This document shows positions 49,407 through 58,358 of a stretch of 64,000 nucleotides of DNA, piece by piece. The stretch's first letter is position 1. Each line of letters begins with the position of its first letter. The translations under genes were made by a program, and so were the position numbers. The notes under the pieces are model-generated. The model saw only the letters and a list, made by a program, of their open reading frames with translations, was not told the origin of the DNA and searched no databases. The DNA is from Nitrobacter hamburgensis X14. Lineage in GTDB: Bacteria; Pseudomonadota; Alphaproteobacteria; Rhizobiales; Xanthobacteraceae. The stretch covers positions 978,001 through 1,042,000 of the forward strand of contig NC_007964.1 of NCBI RefSeq assembly GCF_000013885.1. The letters run 5' to 3'.

Positions 49407-50159
49407 ATGTCCGATACGATGACTATCGAGGACTATCTCGCCCAGGGTGGTGTGCTGACCGCACCCGACAATGCGCCGGCGCGCTATCGCGGCGAGTTGA
49501 TGCGGCTGATGTCGTCTTTCGTCGACAGCGAACTGGCGGCCTCTGCCGGTTTCGCCGGAGCGATCAACTTCGCGCCCGGCATCAAGGAGCGCATCGCGGC
49601 AAGCCGCATCACGCTTGAGAAGGCGGACCACGCCCAGCGCGTTTTGAACATCATGAGCGACTTCGGCACCGATGCCGACCGCTACCAGGCGCAGCACGAC
49701 TGGAGCGCGCGGGTCGAGCGCAACGCCGATCTCGCCGCGGCGCACCGCGGCGACGACATGCGACTCGCCGTCTTTCACTACCCGATCGAGAACTGGACCG
49801 ATGCGGTGGTGATGAACGTGCTGCAAGGATTGGCGGCCGGCATTCAGATGAACGAACTGACCCGCGTCTCCTATGCCCCGCTGGCGGATGTCTTCCGCGA
49901 GATCGCACCGCGCGAACGGCGCCATGCTGAACTGGGCTACGAGGGCCTGCAACGGATTGCCTCGACACCAGAGGGCAAGCAGGCCGCGCGGGAAGCAATC
50001 GCCTACTGGAAACCGCGAGTTGCGACCACTTTCGGTGTCGCCGGCTCGAACCGTTTCGATACGCTGAAAAAATTCGGCCTGCGCCACACCTCCAACGAGG
50101 AATTGCTGGCGCAGTGGCAAACCGTGACCGGCGAAAAGCTCGACGTGCTTGGTCTGTAG
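49407..50159 (+). CDS. extra PaaA/PaaC-like ferritin-fold protein
   Basis: A 250-residue all-helical protein. It resembles the phenylacetic-acid catabolic protein family (PaaA/PaaC) in segments such as VLNIMSDFGTDADRYQAQHD, AVFHYPIENWTDAVVMNVLQ and REIAPRERRHAELGYEGLQR (ExxH-like). It is not needed in the E. coli operon, where PaaABCDE suffice. It lies between paaE and paaZ with good spacing (behind GAGGAGAGGAGAGC), so it is expressed with them. It could be an accessory or replacement subunit. Confidence 0.75.
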   Translation: MSDTMTIEDYLAQGGVLTAPDNAPARYRGELMRLMSSFVDSELAASAGFAGAINFAPGIKERIAASRITLEKADHAQRVLNIMSDFGTDADRYQAQHDWSARVERNADLAAAHRGDDMRLAVFHYPIENWTDAVVMNVLQGLAAGIQMNELTRVSYAPLADVFREIAPRERRHAELGYEGLQRIASTPEGKQAAREAIAYWKPRVATTFGVAGSNRFDTLKKFGLRHTSNEELLAQWQTVTGEKLDVLGL

Positions 50160-50227
50160 AGTTAAATCGACGTTCAAGGTGTTAGGCCCGGCGCTCGAGC
50201 CCTTATCACAAGATCAAGGAGGCCATC

Positions 50228-52303
50228 ATGGCAAGCGCAGCACCTCGTCGACTGGAGAGCTATGTCTATGGGGCGTGGACCGCCGGCAAGGGCGACGGGT
50301 TGCCGTTGCTCGACGCAGGCACCGGCGAGACGGTGGCCCTGATCGACTCCAAGGGCCTCGATTTCGCGGAAGTGCTGCACTACGGGCGCACGGTCGGGGG
50401 CCCGAAGCTGCGCGCCATGTCGTTCCACGAGCGCGCGGCCATGCTGAAGGCGCTTGGCCTCGCGCTGATGGAAAAGAAGGAGGAGTTCTACGCCGAAAGC
50501 TTCCGCACCGGCGCCACCCGCGCCGATGGTTGGGTGGACATCGAGGGCGGCATCGGTACGATGCTGACCTTCGCTTCGAAGGGCCGACGCGAACTGCCAA
50601 ACACGCGTGTCCTCACCGACGGCGACGTGGAGCTGCTTTCGAAGGACAACAGCTTTAGTGCGCAACACATTTACGCGCCGCTGCAGGGTGTCGCCGTCCA
50701 CATCAACGCCTTCAATTTTCCGATCTGGGGCATGCTAGAGAAGATTTCGCCGGCCTTGCTTGCCGGCGTGCCGGCGGTGGTGAAGCCTGCTTCGCAGACG
50801 GCCTACCTGACCGAACTTATGGTACGGCGGATCGTCGAGACCGGCCTCCTCCCGGAGGGAGCGCTGCAACTGATTTGCGGCTCGGTCGGCGATCTGCTCG
50901 ACCACGTCACCGGACAGGACGTTGTAACTTTCACGGGTTCGGCCTGGACCGGCCGGAAGCTGAAAGCGCATCCAGCGGTGATCGCCAATTCGGTGCGCTT
51001 CACGATGGAGGCGGACAGCTTGAACGCCTCGATCCTCGGTCCGGATGCCACGCCTGGCACGCCGGAGTTCGACCTGTTCGTGAAGGAAGTGGCGCACGAG
51101 ATGACGGTGAAGGCCGGCCAGAAATGTACCGCGATCCGCCGCGTGATCGCACCGCGCGACCATGTCGATGCGCTGGTCAAGGCACTCGGCGACAGGCTGG
51201 GCAAGACCGCGCTCGGCCTGTCGGACGACGAAGCGACCCGAATGGGACCGCTTGCCTCGCTCGACCAGCGCACCGAAGTGCGCGCACGCATTCAGGATCT
51301 GCTGTCGGACGCCGAGATTGTTGCCGGTAATCCGGATGAAGTACGGGTTACGTCCGGCAATGCCGAGAAGGGAGCGTTCCTCAATCCGGCCCTGCTTTAT
51401 GCCGACGATCCTTTCGGCGCCGTCAAGGTCCACGATGTGGAGGCGTTCGGTCCGGTCTCGACCGTGCTGCCTTATGACTCGATCGAGGAGGCCATCGGAC
51501 TGGCCAAGCTCGGCAAGGGTTCGCTGGTTTCGTCTGTCTTCACCGACGACCCAAAGGTGGTGGAGGAGGTCGTCATCAACATCGCGCCGTTCCATGGCCG
51601 GGTGCTTGTCGGCAACCGCCGCTCCGCCAAGACATCGACGGGCCACGGCTCACCGCTCGCGGGACTTGTCCATGGCGGTCCCGGCCGCGCCGGCGGTGGC
51701 GAGGAAATGGGCGGCATGCGTGGCGTGAAGCATTACATGCAGCGCACAGCCGTGCAGGGCACGCCGCGTCTCCTATCTGCCGTCACCGGGCGCTGGATCG
51801 AGGGCGCTGACGTGCAGCACGGTGAACATCCGTTCCGCAAGTCGCTGGCGGAACTGAAGATCGGCGACCAGTTGATGACCGCGAAGCGGCAGATCACTTT
51901 GGAAGATGTCGAGCACTTCGCCCATTTTACCGGTGATACTTTCTACGCCCACATGGATGAGGCGGCGGCCAAGGCCAACCCGTTCTTCGACGACCGCGTG
52001 GCCCACGGCTACCTCATCGCCTCCTTCGCTGCCGGCCTTTTCGTCGAACCTAATCCCGGCCCGGTGCTGGCCAACTACGGCGTGGACAATATGCGCTTCC
52101 TCACCCCGGTCTATTTCGGCGACACGGTGCAGGTGCGATTGACCTGCAAGGAGATCAACCCGCGCGAAAACGCCGACCATGGCGAAGTGCGTTGGGACTG
52201 CCAAGTCACCAACCAGAAGGGTGAGATCGTTGCGCAATACGATGTGCTGACGATGGTGGCGAAGATCTGGCCGCCGGCACAAGCACAAGAGGCGGCCGAA
52301 TAA
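50228..52303 (+). CDS. paaZ: oxepin-CoA hydrolase / 3-oxo-5,6-dehydrosuberyl-CoA dehydrogenase
   Basis: A 691-residue fusion. The N-terminal aldehyde dehydrogenase domain (about 1-525) has AFNFPIWGMLEKISPALLAG, the NAD loop FTGSAWTGRKLKAH, the catalytic Cys in AGQKCTAIRRVI and the Glu in TMEADSLNA. The C-terminal MaoC-type enoyl-CoA hydratase domain (about 540-680) has HFAHFTGDTFYAHMDEAAAK followed by ANPFFDDRVAHGYLIASF. It opens oxepin-CoA and oxidises the aldehyde product. Both halves look intact, and the length is that of PaaZ. Confidence 0.96.
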   Translation: MASAAPRRLESYVYGAWTAGKGDGLPLLDAGTGETVALIDSKGLDFAEVLHYGRTVGGPKLRAMSFHERAAMLKALGLALMEKKEEFYAESFRTGATRADGWVDIEGGIGTMLTFASKGRRELPNTRVLTDGDVELLSKDNSFSAQHIYAPLQGVAVHINAFNFPIWGMLEKISPALLAGVPAVVKPASQTAYLTELMVRRIVETGLLPEGALQLICGSVGDLLDHVTGQDVVTFTGSAWTGRKLKAHPAVIANSVRFTMEADSLNASILGPDATPGTPEFDLFVKEVAHEMTVKAGQKCTAIRRVIAPRDHVDALVKALGDRLGKTALGLSDDEATRMGPLASLDQRTEVRARIQDLLSDAEIVAGNPDEVRVTSGNAEKGAFLNPALLYADDPFGAVKVHDVEAFGPVSTVLPYDSIEEAIGLAKLGKGSLVSSVFTDDPKVVEEVVINIAPFHGRVLVGNRRSAKTSTGHGSPLAGLVHGGPGRAGGGEEMGGMRGVKHYMQRTAVQGTPRLLSAVTGRWIEGADVQHGEHPFRKSLAELKIGDQLMTAKRQITLEDVEHFAHFTGDTFYAHMDEAAAKANPFFDDRVAHGYLIASFAAGLFVEPNPGPVLANYGVDNMRFLTPVYFGDTVQVRLTCKEINPRENADHGEVRWDCQVTNQKGEIVAQYDVLTMVAKIWPPAQAQEAAE

Positions 52304-52368
52304 CAGGTCAACCGGCTACGTCAGAAGAAGGCGGGCCTGTTCGGTCCGACCGATGTGGCAATTCTATC

Positions 52369-52968
52369 TCAACGCACTGCCTTGATGCCCTCAAGGATGA
52401 GCGTGGTTACGACCTCAGCATAATCCTCTCGGCTGATGCGGCCGCCGTCCTTGAACCACATGTCCATCCAGTTCATCATGCCAAAGAGCGACATGGTCAC
52501 CGGCATGAGCAGGGGGCGTTTGCGGTTGTCCAGGCGTGGACTGATCTCGCGCACGACGCCCGCGAACCGGCGCACGATCCGCCTTTCAACTTCGGTGATC
52601 GTCTGTTTCTGCTCGTTGGTCAGCAGGCTCATCGCGTTCAATTGGACCTTGTGCCGGTCACCGGCTCCGCGATAGTGCTCGAGCACGACACCGACGAGAA
52701 ACTTCAATCGCGCTGAAGGCTCCATGGCCGGATCGTCGGATACTTCCAGATCCGAGTCGAGTTCCTCCAGGTGATTGAAGATGATCGCGAAGACGAGTGC
52801 GTCCTTGCTAGGATAATAGTGATAGAGCAGGGCTTTCGATATCCGCGCTTGACCGGCGATCTGAGACATGGACGCCTTATCGACTCCCAGCGTCGCCAGC
52901 ACATTCGCCGCATAGTCCAATATGGCGAGTTGCTTTTCTTCGAAGTCTTGCGCTCGCGTCCGAGCCAT
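52369..52968 (-). CDS. paaR: TetR/AcrR-family regulator, likely PaaR
   Basis: A 199-residue repressor. The N-terminal helix-turn-helix is in MSQIAGQARISKALLYHYYP, followed by SKDALVFAIIFNH. The C-terminal ligand-binding domain includes FGMMNWMDMWFKDGGRISRE, as in PaaR-like regulators that respond to phenylacetyl-CoA. It is placed between the two paa operons, and two identical palindromes precede those operons. Its own promoter has no copy of the palindrome that I can see. Confidence 0.85.
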   Translation of the reverse strand: MARTRAQDFEEKQLAILDYAANVLATLGVDKASMSQIAGQARISKALLYHYYPSKDALVFAIIFNHLEELDSDLEVSDDPAMEPSARLKFLVGVVLEHYRGAGDRHKVQLNAMSLLTNEQKQTITEVERRIVRRFAGVVREISPRLDNRKRPLLMPVTMSLFGMMNWMDMWFKDGGRISREDYAEVVTTLILEGIKAVR

Positions 52969-53080
52969 ATCAATCCAACCTTCTGATGCTCCGGGCGATC
53001 AATCCGTGACCGTCAGAAGCTGAACATGACACGTTCTAGCAACCGGACCTGGGCGAAGAAACACCTCCGGTCCTCGGCCG

Positions 53081-53398
53081 TTATTCCTTCGGCCTGTTGT
53101 CCACCACACGCTTGGCTTTGCCCTCCGAGCGAGCTACCGGGACGGCGAACATGCCGAATGGATAGGTGTCGCGCAGGTCTCGCTTGTAGGTGAATGGAAA
53201 TTTCGGCAGGTCGGAAAGCGAGTTCAGGTCGTTCGGATGGACGCCAGTTTCATCGAAGCGCTTATGGAAAAAGGGCGAGTTCTCGCAGGCGTGTTTGATC
53301 GCCTGTTTCATGCGCTTGAGTTGCAGCGCCGAGATTTCGTCGCGCGAGGCATATTCAATCGGCTCAAGCTCTTCCTTGCATGGCGTCAGATTCTCCAT
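53081..53398 (-). pseudogene. paaK: phenylacetate-CoA ligase, internally deleted in frame
   Basis: An open 105-residue frame that reads as the start of PaaK (EYASRDEISALQLKRMKQAI ... TYKRDLRDTYPFGMFAVP) and then, without a break, as its last residues (ARSEGKAKRVVDNRPKE). A normal PaaK is about 430-440 residues, so some 330 residues with the AMP-binding loop and catalytic lysine are gone. The frame is kept. It is the third gene behind paaG and paaI. A shortened peptide could be made but cannot activate phenylacetate. Confidence 0.85.
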
Positions 53399-53426
53399 GG
53401 TGTTCTCTCTGCGGGAATCTGTCGGT

Positions 53427-53876
53427 TCATTCTTCGACTGGCAGATGCGTGCCTTTCACCAGGCGCGAATGGCCCCGGAACTCGGCCACATGCTCGCCCG
53501 ACTGATTGGTGATGCGGATGTCGTAGATGCCGGACCTGCCGCGCCGCGTAACCTCTTTTGCGGTCGCCGTCAGGCGATCGCCGATGCGGCCGGGGATCAG
53601 GTATGTGATCGAGCAATGCTGCGCGACGGCCAACTGGTTGTAGCTGTTGCATGCGAAGGCAAAGGCGGAGTCGGCCAGGGTGAATATGTAGCCGCCGTGG
53701 CAGTTGCCATGGCCGTTGGACATGGCCTCGAGGATCGTCATCGAAAGTGTGGCTCCACCGGGCGCGATATGGTCGAGCGTCATGCCGAGCCGCTGGCTTG
53801 CAGGATCGTCGTTCCACATCACCTTGGCGGATGCCTCCGCCAGTTCCTGCGGTGTCATCTGGGACGCGGGTTTCAT
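53427..53876 (-). CDS. paaI: PaaI hotdog-fold acyl-CoA thioesterase
   Basis: A 149-residue thioesterase from ATG 53876, whose start overlaps the paaG stop. The hotdog motif NGHGNCHGGYIFTLADSAFA has the conserved Gly-Gly/His. It hydrolyses ring-hydroxylated phenylacetyl-CoA by-products, relieving CoA trapping. It is followed by the paaK remnant. Confidence 0.93.
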   Translation of the reverse strand: MKPASQMTPQELAEASAKVMWNDDPASQRLGMTLDHIAPGGATLSMTILEAMSNGHGNCHGGYIFTLADSAFAFACNSYNQLAVAQHCSITYLIPGRIGDRLTATAKEVTRRGRSGIYDIRITNQSGEHVAEFRGHSRLVKGTHLPVEE

Positions 53877-54655
53877 TCGCCCTTGAACTCCGCCTTGCGC
53901 TTTTCCAGGAAGGCCATGACGCCCTCGGCATAATCGGCGCTGTGGCCGGCCGTTCGCTGGCAATCACGCTCCATGTCGAGCTGTTCGTCGAGGCCGTTGG
54001 TCGCAGCAGCCTGAATAAGGCGCTTTGTGAGGCCAAGGCCTAAGGTGGGGCCCCGAGCCAGCGATATCGCGAGCGACCGCGCCTCATCCATGAGATTCGC
54101 GTCCTCGATCGCTTTCCAGATCAACCCCCATTCGGCGGCCTTCTCGGCGGGCAAGGGCTCGGCGGTCATGGTCAGCGCCTTGGCGCGGGGCTCTCCGATA
54201 ATGCGGGTGAGACTCCATGTGCCGCCGGCATCGGGTATGAGGCCGATCCTGGCGAAGGCCTGGATGAACTTGGCGGATTTCGCCGCGAGCACGATGTCGC
54301 AGGCAAAGGCGATGTTGGCGCCCGCACCGGCCGCCACGCCGTTGACCGCGCAAACGATCGGCTTCTCCAGTGAACGCATCAGACGCAGCGTCGGATTGTA
54401 GAAGGTCTCGAGCGTATGGCCGAGGTCAGGCGCGGGGCCGCCCTTGCGCGGATCGCGATCGCCCAGATCCTGCCCCGCGCAGAACCCGCGACCGGAGCCG
54501 GTCAGCAGGACGGCGCGCACAGCCGGATCATCATGCGCTTGCTGGATGCCGGCCCGCAGCGCCAAGTGCATCGCCCCGTTGAACGAATTCAGTTTGTCCG
54601 GGCGGTTCAATGTCAGCGACAGCACACCGTCGGACAGCGCAGAGAGCACAAGCAT
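53873..54655 (-). CDS. paaG: 2-(1,2-epoxy-dihydrophenyl)acetyl-CoA isomerase
   Basis: A 260-residue crotonase-fold enzyme from ATG 54655, preceded by GAGGGAGGAGAGAA. Oxyanion-hole segments are LTGSGRGFCAGQDLGDRD and NGVAAGAGANIAFACD; the Asp near LIPDAGGTWSLTRIIG fits PaaG. It isomerises ring-1,2-epoxyphenylacetyl-CoA to oxepin-CoA. It is the first gene of the minus-strand paaG-paaI-paaK(del) operon, with the PaaR-type operator 56 bp upstream. Confidence 0.93.
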   Translation of the reverse strand: MLVLSALSDGVLSLTLNRPDKLNSFNGAMHLALRAGIQQAHDDPAVRAVLLTGSGRGFCAGQDLGDRDPRKGGPAPDLGHTLETFYNPTLRLMRSLEKPIVCAVNGVAAGAGANIAFACDIVLAAKSAKFIQAFARIGLIPDAGGTWSLTRIIGEPRAKALTMTAEPLPAEKAAEWGLIWKAIEDANLMDEARSLAISLARGPTLGLGLTKRLIQAAATNGLDEQLDMERDCQRTAGHSADYAEGVMAFLEKRKAEFKGE

Positions 54656-54710
54656 TTCTCTCCTCCCTCGCTCAACGATCACCGAGCTTTGACGCCTCTT
54701 TTTTGCATAG

Positions 54711-54724
54711 ACCGTCCGGTCGGT
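54711..54724. promoter_or_regulatory. PaaR-type operator palindrome, copy 2
   Basis: ACCGTCCGGTCGGT, identical to the site at 45282, also followed by CAA. It is 56 bp before the paaG start on the opposite strand. One identical site in front of each paa operon argues for shared control by the TetR protein encoded between them. Confidence 0.75.
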
Positions 54725-54879
54725 CAATGATAGAGCTGAGAGGAGGCGCTCTTGGTGAAGCTTTGGAGCCGCCAACCGTACCGATGCGCCATCGCAGGAC
54801 GGCCATGTCTGATCCTTTAAGGCGATTCCGCAGAAGTCGCCCTCGAATCCAGCTTTGTCCTTCGTCAGTCGAATGCGGC

Positions 54880-55020
54880 TCAGTTTATAGGCCGGAGATC
54901 TCCAAGAACCCTCAAAATCAATTCCGAAACGGTCGGATGGATCGGCACAGCCCATTGCAGCGTAGGATAGAGAGAGTCGGCGTTCATGGTGTCGAGGATT
55001 CCGTGGAGCGCCTCGTCCCA
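54880..55020 (-). pseudogene. C-terminal remnant of a pyridine nucleotide-disulfide oxidoreductase
   Basis: The minus strand ends with LYPTLQWAVPIHPTVSELIL and a short LRPIN tail at 54880. This matches the C-terminal dimerisation-domain end (HIHPTVSELIPT-like) of MerA-type FAD oxidoreductases; about 46 codons remain. The upstream part is replaced by transposase remnant. Confidence 0.6.
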
Positions 55021-55024
55021 CTGA

Positions 55025-55260
55025 CGCCTAGGATCGCGGCTATCGTCGCCCTTGCCGTATCTGGTTGCGACGGCTCAAAAACGCTTGAGTTTGGTGAAGA
55101 AGCGTTCGACGAGGTTGCGTTTGCGGCAGAGTTGTCTTGAACGGCGGCAGGTTTACCCGGTTCGGCATGAGTTTGACATTGGCGCGGGCGCCGCATGCGG
55201 CGAGGTCGAGCCGCAGGCGTCGGCCAGCGACGGATCATCATGGCGGATCATCATGCAGTC
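55025..55260 (-). mobile_element. IS5-family transposase remnant
   Basis: Two shifted minus-strand frames give RLDLAACGARANVKLMPNR and then RKRNLVERFFTKLKRF with an in-frame stop followed by AVATRY. This is the end of an IS5-family (not the same type as the 19-kb copy) transposase. Several frameshifts and a stop make it inactive. Confidence 0.7.
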
Positions 55261-55573
55261 CTCGGACAATTTTGCGGAAGAACGTCGGACCAATGTGAAC
55301 GTTCCGCGCCGGCCATCATGCCCGGTCGGCTTCGCGTGGTTTACCCCGGTCATTTTGTCGCCGAGTGAGATGGCTGCATGACCCGGCCGGCGTAAGGTTG
55401 TCGATGCTCGCTAGTCTCAAGTTATCTGACGACAAACAGCGCTCCGCATACGGACATTACAGGCTGGTGCACTTTTAATCGATGCCTATACATTGAGCGA
55501 TTTGATCACGCTCGGCAGGCACCGAATTGCTGCGTCCCTTTCCCAAATCCTTGAAATTTCTTATCCGGAAACC
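55261..55573. other. intergenic region, no gene recognised
   Basis: About 310 bases between the IS5 remnant and the sigma-54 promoter. The frames present do not resemble known families. I see no RNA gene. Confidence 0.4.
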
Positions 55574-55589
55574 TGGCACGACTATTGCT
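55574..55589 (+). promoter_or_regulatory. sigma-54 (-24/-12) promoter
   Basis: TGGCACGACTATTGCT matches the RpoN consensus TGGCACG-N4-TTGCT exactly. It lies about 110 bp upstream of the nirB fragment on the same strand, as expected for NtrC-controlled nitrate assimilation genes. Confidence 0.75.
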
Positions 55590-55681
55590 AAATGCTTAAC
55601 AAGCGCAACGTTGCGCCACGTCGCGAGCCCCGCCGCTGTCGCCGCGGAGCAGGCACGTCATGAACGTGATCTCCGACCCGC

Positions 55682-56332
55682 GCGAAACATCTGGTCGTCA
55701 TCGGCAATGGTATGGCGGGCATGCGCACCGTGGAAGAGCCGCTCAAGCTGGTCCCCGGCCGCTTCCGCATCACCGTGTTCGGCGCTGAACCGCACGTAAA
55801 CTACAACCGCATCATGCTTTCCAGTGTGCTGGCGGGTGACAAGACGGTGGAGGAGATCGTCATCAACAGCCGCGAATGGTACGCGCAAAACGACATCGCC
55901 CTGATCACGGGTGATGCCGTCGCGCGCATTGATCGCGGCGACCGCATGGTGCATTCCGCGTCAGGACTGTCGGTGCATTATGATCGGCTGCTGGTGGCGA
56001 CCGGCTCAAGGCCGGTGGCACCGCCGATCCCCGGCCTGAGTTTGCCGGGTGTCTGCGCCTTCCGCGATATTGCCGATGTCGAGACCATGCTGGCGGTCTC
56101 GCGCGAACACAGGCGCGCCGTGGTGATCGGCGGCGGCCTGCTAGGCCTGGAAGCGGCCTGGGGCCTAAAGCAGCGCGGCATGAAAGTGGCGCTGGTGCAT
56201 TTAAGCAGGGCTGGAAGCCCAGGATCAGCGAAACCAAGTAGCGTAGCACTCCCGCCGATAACGCCAAAGGCGGTATCGCGCATTCAATCGTATTCGCCGA
56301 GATGCTGTCTAACGAGCAGTCTTCTCGCATGA
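55682..56332 (+). pseudogene. nirB: nirB N-terminal fragment (assimilatory nitrite reductase)
   Basis: The frame reads KHLVVIGNGMAGMRTVEEPL, then FGAEPHVNYNRIMLSSVLAG and LLVATGSRPVAPPIPG, and then the second dinucleotide motif VVIGGGLLGLEAAWGLKQRG. This is the FAD/NADH domain of NirB, a protein of about 800 residues. After about 175 codons (near 56205) the match stops and an unrelated tail follows to 56332. The sirohaem part and nirD are missing. It lies downstream of a sigma-54 promoter and upstream of an IS66 fragment. Confidence 0.85.
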
Positions 56333-56414
56333 GCGCTGAGCTGACAGCGGACGCCGTTCTTTACGGAGACATTGCCGCGGTTGACATGTAAGCGTCTATT
56401 CCTGACACGTCATC

Positions 56415-57475
56415 TTAGTTGAGGATAGTTGCCGGGCGCCAGTTCCATGGCAAGAGCTGGTCGAGCCGGCTCATGGGATGGCCGGCAGACATTCGTTCAA
56501 GGATGTCCTTGAGATAGGCGAAGGGCTCGACGTCATTTAGCTTGGCAGTGGTGATGAGGGAGCAGACGGTGGCCCAGCGCTGAGCTCCGCCATCGGATCC
56601 AGCGAACAGGTGGTTCTTGCGGCCGAGGGTGACCGGACGGATGGCACGCTCGACGGCGTTGGTGTCGAGCTCGACGCGGCCGTCATTGAGAAAGCAGCAA
56701 AGAGCATCCCAGCGGCTCAGGGCATAGCGAGTGGCATCGGCGAGCCCGCCGCGCGGAGGGATTTGGGCGAGTTGCATTTCAAGCCATGCTTTCATCGCCG
56801 TGACCAGAGGCAACGACTTTGATCGACGCATGCTTTGCCGTGCGTCCGCGGTCTGGCCGCGGATGGCGGCCTCGATCACGTAAAGCTCGGCGATGCGTCG
56901 CAGCGCTTCGGTTGCGACAGGCGAGGCGGTCGCCTGCTGCACCTCATAGAACTTCCGCCTGGCGTGAGCCCAACAAGCTGCGAGCTGGATGGTGCCGCCG
57001 GCGCGAAGCCGATCGAATCCGGGATAACCGTCGACCTGAACGATGCCGCTGAAGGTGGCCAGGTGAGCAGCGGGGCGCTCAGCCTTGCGATTAGGGCTGT
57101 AGAGATAAACCGCGGCTGGCGGATCTGGTCCGTTCCAAGGCCGGTCATCGCGGGCGTACACCCACAACCGGCCAGTTTTAGTGCGGCCACGGCCGGGGTC
57201 GAGTACCGGAATCGGAGTGTCGTCGGCGAACAGCTTCTGCGATGCAAAGATGTGTTCGGCGAGCTTGGCTTGAAGGGGCTCCAGCCACCAGCAGGCGCCG
57301 CCGACCCAGTTCGCCAAAGTCGAACGGTCTAACGTGACGCCTGCCGGGCGAAGATCTGGCTCTGCCTGTAGAGGGGCAGGTGATCGCAGTATTTGGAGAC
57401 CAGAACATGGGCGAGCAGGGCCGGGGATGCCAGCCCCTTGGCGATTGGTCGCTCCGGTGCTGGCGCTTGAAAGGT
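56415..57475 (-). pseudogene. IS66 family transposase (TnpC), truncated and frameshifted
   Basis: A 300-residue frame (56415-57317) carries the IS66 DDE core (ADDTPIPVLDPGRGRTKTGR, IVQVDGYPGFDRL, WAHARRKFYEV) and the C-terminal VERAIRPVTLGRKNHLFAGS. The part before it (LAHVLVSKYCDHLPLYRQSQ) is in another frame; a single base is missing in CGGCAGGCGTC near 57337. The N-terminal region and the tnpA/tnpB genes are absent. It is a dead fragment. Confidence 0.85.
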
Positions 57476-57522
57476 TGCTCTCTCACTAAAGGCTGCTCTC
57501 TCACTATTGCAAAGGATCACTT

Positions 57523-58127
57523 ATGGCTCGTCTTCGTTCTCGGCTACGATACGTTATATATGGTGGAATACCGATCTACGCGATTATGACGGCCGTGCTG
57601 TCAGGCGGCCTTGCGTGCGCGCAGACGTCTCGTTCTCCGCATCCTCCTTCCCTGGCTGCAAATAGCCCGCAAGCATCGACGTCGACCTCTACGTTCGAGG
57701 ATTGGATTGTGCGCTGCGAAGTGAAGCCGCCGGGGTCCAAGGTATGTGAGGCGGTGCAGACGATCGCGGCGCGTAACCAGCAGCAACAGCAGAATGTCAT
57801 CGCGGAAGTCGTATTCGGCCGGCTGGCCAAGACCGAGCCGTTCAAATTAATTATTCAGCTGCCGCCGGGGGTTTACCTCCCTTCGGGAGCACGTCTCGTT
57901 CTTGACGACAAGACGCCGCCGCTTGCCGCAACGTTCACCCGCTGCCTTCAGACCTGCATGGCTGAAGCCGAACTCAAGCCGGAGACCGTCCAGATATTGA
58001 AGGCAAGGCCAAAGCCGAACCGGGACGTCTGGAATTCGAAGATGGCGCGCATCACCAGTTGAAACTGCCGCTATCATTCAAGGGATTGCCGGCGGCGCTC
58101 ACAGCACGCGATGAGCAGGCGCAATAG
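57523..58127 (+). pseudogene. IalB-family (invasion-associated locus B) protein, 3' frameshift
   Basis: The frame from ATG 57523 gives a signal peptide and FEDWIVRCEVKPPGSKVCEA, then QNVIAEVVFGRLAKTEPF and LPPGVYLPSGARLVLDD, all typical of IalB. Near 58003 the frame is lost (KARPKPNR); the expected end LEFEDGAHHQLKLPLSFKG with LPAAL is present in another frame up to a TAG at 58125. The product would be truncated or altered in its last 40 residues. IalB proteins are periplasmic or outer-membrane-associated and are common in Rhizobiales. Confidence 0.8.
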
Positions 58128-58358
58128 ATGCCGAGTCGCAACAGACGCGACGATTAAATGAACTGAACAACGGGCGGGCCCTTGACTCCAGCTCCTCTGC
58201 TATCTACGCGTTGTATCCGTATAAATACATAGGTCTGGAACTCGGTGCTGGTGAGGCAGCGCTTTTCTGTGCGCTCGTCATTGCCGTCCGAATGGCGGCG
58301 TCTGACCCGCATTGTCTCGAGCTGATGGATTTCAGAGTCATTGAAGCGGGGGCTTATT

